Source: Chaenocephalus aceratus (lineage: Eukaryota; Chordata; Actinopteri; Perciformes; Channichthyidae). Taken from it: a DNA stretch of 64,000 nt. The first letter of the stretch is position 1; every line of letters begins with the position of its first letter. The notes under the pieces were generated by a model. It was not told the DNA's origin and searched no databases. It was given only the letters and a program-made list of their open reading frames with translations. Below are positions 38,470-47,835 of the stretch, in pieces. Location: positions 19,559,781-19,623,780 of the forward strand of contig CM043801.1 of the NCBI GenBank assembly GCA_023974075.1, in the 5' to 3' direction. The translations under genes were made by a program, and so were the position numbers.

Positions 38470-39759
38470 AAAGAAGCACTTTATCTGTGTGGAAATACAA
38501 TAAACTGAATCACCCTGTAGCTTGGCCTGTGTCTTAGACAGAGGACCTTATTCACAACTCAACTCTCTCTACCACAGCCGGCCATTTCCTGTCAGGAAAT
38601 AACTTTGCTTGAAATGCAGACAAATGCAAACAAAATGGATTTACAAAAAAATAAAAGATCTTATGTTCCCCCTCTCCCTCGATAATTTTATCCTGGTTTA
38701 GTCACTACCTCTATTTGGCTCTGAGAGATGATCACTGATGACACATTCATTAACGATGATATTAGGGAAGAGAGGAATCGCAGTTAAACTGGATGCTAAC
38801 TATGTTGGAAATCACGTTATGTTGGCAACATCGTTATCTGTTCCTCTGCGTGTGTGGTGTTACTGAGAGTCTTATCAGTGGAAACAGACCTGGACGTGAG
38901 CTGGGTGGTGAGCAGCAGGAGAAGGATGTGAGGGGGGGTAGGAGGAGCGGTGGGGAAGGGAAAGCAACAGTGAATTTGAAGGATAAGAAATAAAATGGGA
39001 GACTGGAAGCAGGCAGAGGCGTGGAGATAGACGATAGACACATGGAGGGTATGAAAAAGGGATGAGTGTTTTTGAGCGAGTTGAAAGCAAGATAAAAGAC
39101 AAAAAAGAGAGAACCAGAAAGCAAGTGGGACGTGATCCGGGTGGAAAGTGGGAGCAGAGGGAGGGACTGGGAGGGAAGAACAACAGAAGTTGGGGGAGTC
39201 ATGGAGAAGATGCCTAAAAGGTGATAAGTAGAACTGGGCAGGAGAGACATGCACCAGAAAATACGTTTTTGATGGACTGATCTTCATGCAGGTACCTCAG
39301 GTGTGCCTCTAATCTCTTGCCTTCGCCCTGGAGTATTTCATTTCTGGTTTATATCGGCTTGAAGGCTATGACATAACATCTGGCATATTCTGAACTTTCA
39401 TATACAAATATGGTGACCGCTTGAAATTACATCAAGCCACTCTGAGGCAAATCACTTATATTTAAAGTAAGTAGCAGTATTCAAAGTTAAAAATATGCCC
39501 TATGAAGTGGCCCTCAAATCTCAAGACGGCAGAACTCACTCCCTACCATCCCAAAGTTGGACAGTTCTGTACGACTGAACAGGTTCATGACTCAATGTTC
39601 GAACAGCCTGAAGTCTGTAAGTTAGAAAACCGTTGAGGACTGTGTGCACTTGTGTGTGTGTTTTACAGCCAACACATTCAGGCTTAGGATACTCAGAAAT
39701 ACCATGCTTGCTTTTTCTAGAGTGTACTCAGTTGTACATTTCATGTTTGATGTATTTTA
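38470..39759. other. No gene; strong purine-rich tract at 38915-39250
   Basis: The plus strand of 38915-39250 is mostly A and G (GAAGG, GGGAG, AAAGAG words). This leaves three long minus-strand frames rich in Pro, Ser and Leu; their composition shows they are by-products. Confidence 0.6.
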
Positions 39760-39875
39760 TCCATTAGTAGGGATGTAACGATATACCGAATATCGCGGTA
39801 AATAAACGTCCCAATACCGTCGTGAGACTGACAAAATCTACCGCGATTTAAAAATATAATTTTTTTAAACACTTT

Positions 39876-39952
39876 TTTTTGTTTTAAACCTTTATTTAAC
39901 CAGGTGGTCCCATTGAGATCATCGATCTCTTTTTCAAGAGAGACCTATCCAA
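39876..39952 (-). mobile_element. LINE 3' tail fragment
   Basis: The minus strand reads AGGTCTCTCTTGAAAAAGAG ... CCACCTGGTTAAATAAAGG, a typical fish non-LTR retrotransposon 3' end. Confidence 0.55.
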
Positions 39953-40189
39953 CATGGCAGCAAGTAGGTTACAACATGAACATAAAACAACAGAACACAA
40001 AAGGACATCGTATTTACAGGGCTACATTTACACACCTAGAGACATTGACAAGTACCAACAGTATATTTATATCTCGCCCTGTCAATAAGCCTCACCTTCT
40101 TGGCAAAAACTGTATTGTTTTTGAAGTGGTGGAGAGACAATGCACAGTTTGACCCACTGCTGTCACCCATGGCCAAAGCATATCTCTCC

Positions 40190-40505
40190 GTCATTTTGAC
40201 AGACAGGATCGTAAAATGTCCATCATAATCCCTTATTACCCGTCGGGTCTGAACAGTTCACGAGAGAGCACGCTCGTGAACTGTCAACGGGGAGGTGGTG
40301 TTATGCCGTGTGTGCATGCACCTCGCGGGAGCGCGCACAGCGTAAAGCAAAACCTCCCAGACATGTGTTGATCTGTACGGCAAAGTACGGTTTGGAAACC
40401 ATATCATTTCCTTTTGGAGGGCATGCATAACACTGCATAACACCAGAGCCTCGCTGCGGGGAACGCTGTTCCGAGTTAGTTCTAATCTGTCAAAATGACA
40501 GACTG
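40190..40505. repeat. GC-rich insert with inverted ends and an 11-bp perfect hairpin
   Basis: GTCATTTTGACAGA near 40191 is repeated in inverse orientation near 40487-40500. Inside, CAGTTCACGAG (40254-40264) pairs perfectly with CTCGTGAACTG (40273-40283), loop 8 nt. Words AACTGTCAACGGGG and GCCTCGCTGCGGGG recur in the same order at 56966-56996. Confidence 0.55.
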
Positions 40506-40539
40506 CTTTCAGATTTTTCCGTCATTGTTAAATAAAATA

Positions 40540-40712
40540 TTCGGTTAACGCGACCACTGCTGTCCCAGTAACATCAGTACCAAGCGAGAGAGTTTTTTCC
40601 AGAGCAGGGGATATTGTAAATGCCCAAACATCCCAGCTTGGATACTACCTGGAAATGTGGACATTCTCATATTCCTAAAAACCTGTCTGATGATGCTGAG
40701 TGAGTGACTAGT
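40540..40712 (+). pseudogene. hAT transposase C-terminal (dimerisation) remnant
   Basis: The frame VPVTSVPSERVFSRAGDIV is the hallmark hATC dimerisation motif. It is followed after a frameshift near 40650 by NVDILIFLKT and a stop. The N-terminal and catalytic parts are absent. This confirms the superfamily of the surrounding element. Confidence 0.85.
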
Positions 40713-40860
40713 GAGTTTGAGTTGAGTTACTTGAAAAACTAAAGTGAAACTTGATTTATTTTATTGCAGGGTCTGATTATTAAATGTCCTTGTTTATTTG
40801 TGAGATGCAGTGGCACAAAGAAAATGCCTACTTTGTTTGATAGTACTAGTAGGTACAAAC

Positions 40861-42088
40861 TAGGGCTGAACGATATACCGTGTCATGGCGATAACCGCGA
40901 TATGCGCATGCGCGATATTCACACCGCAGGGACGTGCGGTTTTATTCTTTTTTTAAATGCTAACGCACTTTAGCACAGAATTCAAAATAAAGATACCCTT
41001 ATTACTTATCTAAACTGAACATACAATATATCCGATTAAAGCTGAGCCTCCACAGATTATTTAAGAATAGTATCTAAGCGATCCGATCTCGCAACAGGGG
41101 AAGCAAACACAGACATCACAACACGTACCTTTTACGGAGCTTTTACGGGAGATCGTCTCACCGTAGCTGTCAATCTGATCAAAAGACGTGTTCAATGGCA
41201 TTAAAACGAGAAAAAAACGCATCTGAATCGGTTAATCCATAGGTTGATAATGTATCTGTGACTTTGAAGCAATTGTTTATAATCCATAATTCCTTTTTTA
41301 TGTAAAAATCGGAGCACAACAGTTAGCTGCTAATGGTGGCAACCAGAGTGTATGCAGCTTCCGGTTTTGGCTACGCGTCACTCTCACTCCTTATTTGGTA
41401 ATGTGTGTGTGTTAGACTGCCGCATAGCCAAGACCGGAAGCAGCAGCCACTCTGGTGGCTACCATTAGCAGCTAACTTTTGCTCTACGATTTTTACATAA
41501 AAATGGAATTATGGATTATAAATGAAATACTTTTTTTATACAGAGACGTTAAAAACCTATGGATTAACCGATTCAGCCGCGTTTTTTCTCATTTTAATGC
41601 CATTGAACACGTCTTTTGATCAGATTGACAGCTACAGTGATACATCTCCCCTAGAAGCTACGTAAAGGTACGTGTTGTGATGTCTGTGTTTGCTTCCCCT
41701 GTCCGAGTTCGGATGACTCAGTGATGATACTATACTTAAATAATCTGTGGAACCTCAGCTTTAATCGGATATCTTGTATGTGCAGTTACGATAAGTAATA
41801 AGGGTACTTTTATCTTGAGTTCTGTGCCAAAGTGCGTTAGCATTTTTCGCTCAGGGATGCTTCTTATGAGACTTGTGTTTTGTTTTGGTAAAAATGGTTT
41901 GTATCGTCAGTTAGCTGAGATTATTTCAGCTAATCTGGTATAACACATTAATAGGTTCTTAAATATTAAGATCCCCTGAGACACAGTGTCGTGAAAAAAA
42001 AAGTGGGCTTAACAGGTTAAAAAAACGCAATATATACCGCAGGGGGGGAAATCGCGATGTCAGTTTTTTTCAATATCGTGCAGCCCTA
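40861..42088. mobile_element. Inner hAT, almost entirely a long hairpin
   Basis: TIRs TAGGGCTG(A/C)ACGATAT, perfect duplication GTACAAAC (40853-40860, 42089-42096). The body is a long inverted repeat (arms about 40955-41379 and 41418-41846). No coding capacity. Confidence 0.93.
40955..41846. repeat. Inverted repeat, about 425-bp arms, about 38-bp loop
   Basis: Left-arm words such as ATGCTAACGCACTTT, TTGATCAGATTGACAGC (as inverse), GATTAACCGATTCAG (as inverse) and ACCAGAGTG recur in inverse order in the right arm. Scattered mismatches and a few small gaps are visible. The loop near 41380-41417 contains a short GT run. Confidence 0.85.
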
Positions 42089-42337
42089 GTACAAACACAC
42101 TGGTTTTCTTGTTCCAGTCTGTTACTGTCACTTTGTTTTTGACACTTTAAAATACTGCTATCCTACTAAAATGCTGTACAAATCAGATTTATTATTTAAT
42201 AAAGAAACATTTTCCGAGTAAACATTTTTTTTTCCCCCTTTATTATTCAATATCGCGATAAATACCGTACCGTGGACTTGTTATCGCGATATTATTGTAC
42301 CGTGAGTTTTTGGTATCGTTACATCCCTATCCATTAG

Positions 42338-44144
42338 TGTTTGTTTAATAAACTGTTTGTGGTCAAAATGTTTACCTTGTGATTGCAAAATCTGTGGTTC
42401 AATTGTGGCATTTCTTTGGTGAATATCATTGCCATTGATTTCTCCGTGTGTCATCCTCACAGTCATCTATGATAATAAATAAGATGCCAGTAAGGTGTTC
42501 CTTTCTTTAGGCTGCTGCTTTGCAATAACTAGCAGTAAAACTTGTCTGAAGTGGATGTAAATCTTCAGCATGGCACAGACCAATGTGTTATTTTCAGTGA
42601 CACCATCAGAGAAAAAGTGGCATTATAAGCCTTTTGAAACTACAAATGCTCTGCAGCTATCCAGCGCGTCAAAGGCACTACAAACACACATTGCCGTGCT
42701 CATAAGCCACAGCAGGGGGCCAGAGCCGGTGTGTGTGAAGTCCAACATAAAATAAGTCACAACAAAAGCTTGGACATGAAAAGAGGTAACCTAAGGAGAG
42801 GAGACAGGAAAAGGAGTGTCGTTTTAGTTGTTTTAAAGTGAGTGAGACACAGCTAAGAGGGGTGGAGGTATTTTAGACGAGATTGATTGAAAAGTAGAAA
42901 ACAGATTAGGGATAATCTTATCCGGAAGGGAAAGAAAGATAGAGTGTGTGCCTCACGGATATAGCTTGAGAACGATAAATGATAGAGAGGGGGGAGTGTG
43001 ATTGTGTTTGCATGTGAAATGGAAACAACCCTACAAGGTGGGAGAGAGAGATGAAGTGAGTGTGGGAATTAAGAGATATGGAGATATGACAGAAGAGGCC
43101 TTGCAAAAATCAGTACAGCTATGACTGGAGAGACCTTGAGTGGATTGAGGTAAAACTGGGGCAGGGAAGGAGAGAACACGGTGACAATGAAGCTGAGAGA
43201 AGGGAAAAGGAGGCGGGGGAAGGGGCAAGATGGGGAATGAGAGGGTGATAAAGAGAAAACTAGTGAGAGAGGGTGTGATGAATACAACAGAGTGCAAGAT
43301 GATGTGAGAGGAGCTGTTGTTTTTCCTCAGGCTGCTCTCTTCGAGGAAGGAAAAGGATGTGGGGGTGGTTAGCAACATTTACTGACACAAACTGAGAGCG
43401 TGTGTGTTCATTTTTCACAGCAACCAGCCACCAATAACATTATATAAGAACGATCAAAACAGAAGAAACCATGGCAACTGTAATCCAACAGCCACTAGCT
43501 TTTAAAAAAAAAAAATGAAGGGTACACACTAGATTAGGTGCGACAGCGCAAATACCGACGCTATATCTCTTTCGAGATATTACGGCAAATCTGTCTTTAA
43601 AAAATCCACGGCAAAGAAAATCAATTTTTTACAATGAAAAGAGAAGAGCTTGCAGTCTAACAGGTAAGATATGTTTTTTTTTATCATGCCAATACAGACC
43701 ATAGAGATATTAGTCAGAACATTCCTGAGGCATGCTTCTGGGAGCTGAGCGTATTTCAGGCCTGAAACAGAGGCATGATGGACAGAAGATCAGGGCATCT
43801 GGGTCATCGGCCCAAATGACTCCCTCGCTTCCAAAAACTCAGCCACAAGCCTCAAACGACTGTCTGGATGCCTAGCTTAGGAGAGGATGAGGGGATAAAT
43901 GAGGTAGCTCCAGAGAATGTTGCTTCACTAGCCACAGCTTAAAAGCTCATTTACATCTGTTTCACCCTCACACAAGGCTAAACTAGGTCTTGGATGGCCT
44001 AAATACCAGTTACCCCACCTGTCTTTACTTTTATTTAGACCCAAGGACCATGAGAGTCTCAGGCCACCAAGCCTGATATCTTACTGATGGGTTTCTAAAG
44101 CTTCTGATGGAGCTAAATATTGAAACTGGGATTCTAAGCTATTG
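42338..44144. other. No gene; purine-rich tract at 43020-43375
   Basis: Unique sequence. The plus strand of 43020-43375 is A/G-rich and produces minus-strand frames rich in Ser, Leu and Pro that are not credible proteins. A small stem ATATCTC/GAGATAT lies near 43563. Confidence 0.55.
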
Positions 44145-44304
44145 AAAAAAACTAGGGATGCACGATAATTATCGGCCCGATAATTATCGGTCCGATATTA
44201 GGAATTATGACGTCATCCCGATAAACCCGATACCAGTATTAATAGCCCCGATAATATACAATATATTTTTTGGGTAAAAAAAAGAAAAAAATACTGCGGT
44301 GTGA

Positions 44305-44500
44305 GTGGATTGGGATGAGGGGCGCTTGTTTTTCACTCGGCTCCTCCCGTTTTGCCAGTACTGTGGTATTAGTGGTTTAGGAAGAGGGGAGTTCTTCACA
44401 AATCCAGCGATCCCTAATACTTCGAACCTGATCAGTCACCTGAAACATCGCCATAGCTACGATGGTGTGTTAAAAGCGTACGAAGACAATAATACAATAC
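44305..44500 (+). pseudogene. BED zinc-finger fragment of hAT transposase
   Basis: The frame shows FCQYCG (CxxC) and NTSNLISHLKHRHSYDGV (SNLxxHLxxxH), the BED-finger arrangement, then runs into a GT array that ends it. All downstream transposase domains are lost. It may be co-opted as a short finger, but nothing here suggests that. Confidence 0.7.
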
Positions 44501-44503
44501 AAA

Positions 44504-44534
<31 letters not shown>

Positions 44535-44563
44535 CGTGCGTGCGCGCGCGCGTGCGTGCGTGC
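44504..44563. repeat. (GT)n/(CGTG)n/(GC)n array
   Basis: Alternating purine-pyrimidine array directly after the BED frame. Confidence 0.95.
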
Positions 44564-45315
44564 TAACAACAACAATGCGCACGTAAGGTCTCTCTCTCGC
44601 TCGCCACACATACACACACCCTCCCGGTCCTCCAGATGGCCAGTCGGTGCCTGCCGGTGAGCGTGGAAGTGTGGCTGTCAGCATCAGCTTGTAGATGGTA
44701 TTTTAAACTCGATGCGCTCTGAAACTACGGGGCGGCCAAGGGAAAAAAAATACACATGCGTTAATCGCGTTAAAATAATTAGTGGCGTAACTTTTTTTTT
44801 ATTATCGGTTATCGGTATCGGTCTTGAGAAGCAGGAAGTTATCAGTATCGGTATCGGTTTCAAAAAACCAATATCGTGCATCCCTAAAAAAAAACATTTC
44901 ACATTTCAATAAAAACGGGTTTTATAACAATATTAGAATAAAATAGAACAAGCTCTAAAAATACAATAAAAAGTATGTCTTGTTTGTCCAGTGTTATGAT
45001 ATCTAGTATTTATTTGGAATCAATGAGTGACATGACATGGACAAGGAATGAGATCTCGGCCTCACTTCTGACAGTCTGTGAAACAGGGAATTAAGACTTC
45101 ATGTCAATATCCAATATAAAACTCACCTCATTATGCAGAATGGTCAATTTAAGAACCAGATATTTTTTATTTTAATGTGTTCACCTCTTCAATGTTGCTG
45201 CACGTTTACGTGGGGTTTATTTGACCAACTTTATACTAGGTGGCTTAATTTAGTAACTCAATCTGTACAATGTAGAAGGCTTTGACAAACAGATGTTTAT
45301 TTCAACATTTAAAAA

Positions 45316-45445
45316 GTAAAATATTTGCTTACAAAATGTAGTGGAGTAAAAGTATCAAGCAGCAACATCTTGTGAAAATACTCAAGTTAATTACAATTAC
45401 CTTCATTTTCTACTTAGGTAAAGCACTTTAGTAAATGCACCACTG
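45316..45445. mobile_element. hAT right-terminus fragment
   Basis: Ends ...TTTAGTAAATGCACCACTG, the inverse of CAGTGGTGCATTTACTAAA, a well-known fish hAT end, preceded by GTAGTGGAGTAAAAGTA. No left end was found. Confidence 0.55.
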
Positions 45446-46130
45446 TTGTTTGAATCCTTTGTTCGTGTGTGTGATTTCAATTATCAATAAATGTATAAAA
45501 ACAAAAAGTATTACTTACCTCCATGAGGCTACTCCAAACCAGATGGCAATTAATGAAGAAGGTCCTCCCTCATTGAGGTGCATCTGAACTTTTCCTGATC
45601 ACCCAGTGCCTGTTTTGTTTCCTATCGTCCGTTGTCAGCTGAAGGTTAGCACCACAGCTAATTGAGTCCAATATGCTAGCTTCGCATAGCTTAGCCTAGC
45701 CCTTAACTTAACCGAAACTCAAACTCAACTACAACTACGTGAAAACACTTCGGTAAATCACTGCGACCCCAACTTAATGCATTTCTTCACTAATTAACAC
45801 TTATCAAGTTGACATTAACATTACACAACACATTTCTGGAGTTTCTCTCAGTCCTAACAGCAGCTAGCTTAGCACTGACAGACCATTGTATTGCTTCCGC
45901 CTCTGCCGTTGTTCTCTCGCCTCCCAGCCAATCAGTAACTCAGGAACTTGACGTTGCTCCAAGACTGACTAATAAGAGCTGGGATAAATTAAGCAGGCTA
46001 GGTCTAATACATAACCCACCTCAACACGTGTAAACATTGTACCTTTCAAACAAACTTTTGCCGTCCGTTAATTACCCAACTCTCAATTTAAATAGTAACA
46101 TTTAAACAACTTTTTAACATATAACACGCC
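45446..46130. other. No gene seen
   Basis: Unique sequence up to the TTAA element; nothing recognised. Confidence 0.5.
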
Positions 46131-46304
46131 TTAAAGGTGGGGTAGGTAAGTTTCAGAAACCGGCTCAAGATACACTTTTTGTTATATTCCATGGAATGCT
46201 CTTAACATCCCGATAGCAATGAATATCTTATAAGTGCTTTGACAAAAAATCCATAAAAAAATGTCATCTGTAGAAGCCGTAATACTGTAAAAAGTACAAC
46301 CAAT

Positions 46305-46329
46305 CCGTTTAGCCGGGCCGGCTAAACGG
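46305..46329. repeat. 25-bp palindrome at the zinc-finger boundary
   Basis: CCGTTTAGCC (46305-46314), GGGCC, GGCTAAACGG (46320-46329): perfect 10-bp arms. The open zinc-finger frame begins inside it. Confidence 0.95.
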
Positions 46330-46696
46330 ATACCCTTGCAGCAACTGTGGGAAGACGTTCAAGCGAAGGAAGATTCTACGGCGGCACGAGCGCTTTCACA
46401 CCGGAGAGAACCCCTATGCATGCCTGAAGTGCTCGAAGACGTTTGCACTGAGGAAGAGCCTACGGCGCCACTTGAGGTTCCACACTGGGCAAAGGCCACA
46501 TAATTGTCCGAAGTGCGGCAAAAGCTTCCGTTTGCGAGAAAATCTGAAAGCACATCTGAGGTTTCACACTGGAGAGAAACCGTTTGACTGCGCCATTTGT
46601 GGCAAGACGTTCAGGATCGTCAGGAATCTGGAGAAACACAAACGGGGCTGTTGTGGAGTCTTTGTACCTTCATTCAGGACAATTGCTGTCCTGTAG
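46313..46696 (+). pseudogene. C2H2 zinc-finger segment, four fingers, no start codon
   Basis: C2H2 fingers bind DNA; this type makes long arrays in vertebrate KRAB-less and fish-specific factors. The frame opens after a stop at 46310-46312 and lacks an ATG before the first finger. Fingers: CSNCGKTFKRRKILRRHERFH, CLKCSKTFALRKSLRRHLRFH, CPKCGKSFRLRENLKAHLRFH (C-x2-C-x12-H-x3-H, split by HTGExP-type linkers) and CAICGKTFRIVRNLEKHKRGC, where the last ligand is Cys (C2HC) and the frame soon stops. Clean fingers with no stops suggest recent capture or selection. It lies wholly inside the TTAA element, so it looks like a transduplicated exon piece. The source gene is not identifiable by eye. Confidence 0.85.
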
Positions 46697-47835
46697 CCGT
46701 GGAAACAGATGTCAGTGGCTGGTTTTGGTTGTTGTATCACTTTCTACCTCAGACAAAAACACTATCACTTTTCTAGATGTAATGTTTGGACAAAGAAGTT
46801 AAAGCTATGAGAAGAATTGAAACAATCCAGTTTCATTCCAGAAATAATTTAACAACCAACATGAAGAGGTGCATTATGATCTGGCTGTTTTTACATTTGT
46901 ACCTATACTACTGATTAGTTTTCTTACACAATTTTTCTTTGTTTATTATGCCTTGCCATATTTTGCCTATTGTGATTTTGGACCAATAGTGAGAATGAAC
47001 GGTGTGAGTTGTTCCGCAACATAACACTTTTCTTTAGATTTCAAATCCCTACCCATCTGGTGCCCCCCCATTGGACCTTATAACCGGAAAATGATATACA
47101 TTAGTCAACGGCAAGAGATCCTGTTTACATTTTGTTGTGAATGACACATTTGATGTTTTCATGTGAGAACCTACTGGGACAAAACATGGGATCTTTGCTT
47201 CATCAGGAGATGTTGTCATGTGTTTATACTATACTTGTTTTCACTTTATACTCATGTCTCTTACCAAAAAGGTTTAGTTTTATATTTCTGTTATGATGAC
47301 TGAATGTATGTAGATGTCCTTAACTTCAAGACAAAGATGTCAAAGCCTATCCATGCTGACTATAAGAAATCTAGTTCTTATGTTAAAACCCTTTGGTAGG
47401 AGGCAAAGGCTTCCTGAGGGGATGGGGTTTGGGAGGAAATAAAAAGACACACTCCGGGCACTACAGAACCCAGGAGACAACAAACACATAGAGCAAAGAT
47501 GACAGGCATAGCAGTTAAATGGAGAGGGTACGTTAAATGAGTAAATACATGTTGTATTTTCAGCAAAGCTCTGACTCGAGAAGATAATATGTTTCAGTTT
47601 ATTTGGATAGTTGGACAGGAACCAATAACATCACAGCTCTGTGTCTGATTGGTCTACCTGCCTGTCAGCCTTCCATCGGGGCACAAACTTATCTCGTGCC
47701 CTCATTGGTCATGTGCGCGTTCGTGTGTGTTGGAGGAGGGGCTCTGTAAGGAAGTGGCAGATTTTCTCCGGTTGTGTATTTTCAAATTCTAGCGATCTCG
47801 AGCCGGTTTCTCAAATGTACCTACCCCACCTTTAA

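Larger units (their letters stand above)
39768..42329. mobile_element. Outer hAT element (2.56 kb)
   Basis: TIRs TAGGGATGTAACGATA and inverse, with a perfect 8-bp duplication TCCATTAG (39760-39767, 42330-42337). The interior holds LINE 3' debris (about 39876-39952), a GC-rich inverted insert (about 40190-40505), a hAT C-terminal coding remnant and a second complete hAT (40861-42088). Confidence 0.93.
44153..44886 (+). mobile_element. hAT element with BED-finger remnant
   Basis: TIRs TAGGGATGCACGATA and inverse. The flanks AAAAAAAC and AAAAAAAA match at 7 of 8 positions in an A-rich site. CCGATA/TATCGG words fill both subterminal regions. It contains a coding remnant and a (GT/GC)n array. Confidence 0.85.
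46135..47831 (+). mobile_element. TTAA-flanked T2/Kolobok-like element carrying zinc fingers
   Basis: Left AGGTGGGGTAGGTA and right, inverted, AGGTGGGGTAGGTA continue as inverted repeats for about 36 bp (including AGAAACCGGCTC). TTAA flanks both sides (46131-46134, 47832-47835). TTAA duplications with TTAAAGG ends are the mark of T2/Kolobok-type elements. The central 1.2 kb is not terminal-repeat sequence and contains the C2H2 segment. No Kolobok transposase is visible. Confidence 0.75.

Noticed and set aside
38817..39287. Three overlapping minus-strand frames up to 156 codons, rich in Ser, Pro and Leu
   Set aside because: They follow from purine-rich plus-strand sequence; no domain, no splice context, and all three frames are open. 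The same applies to 43031-43378 and 16973-17396.
46313..46696. Intact functional zinc-finger gene
   Set aside because: No start codon, no effector domain, a stop immediately upstream, and enclosed by transposon termini; called a captured fragment instead.
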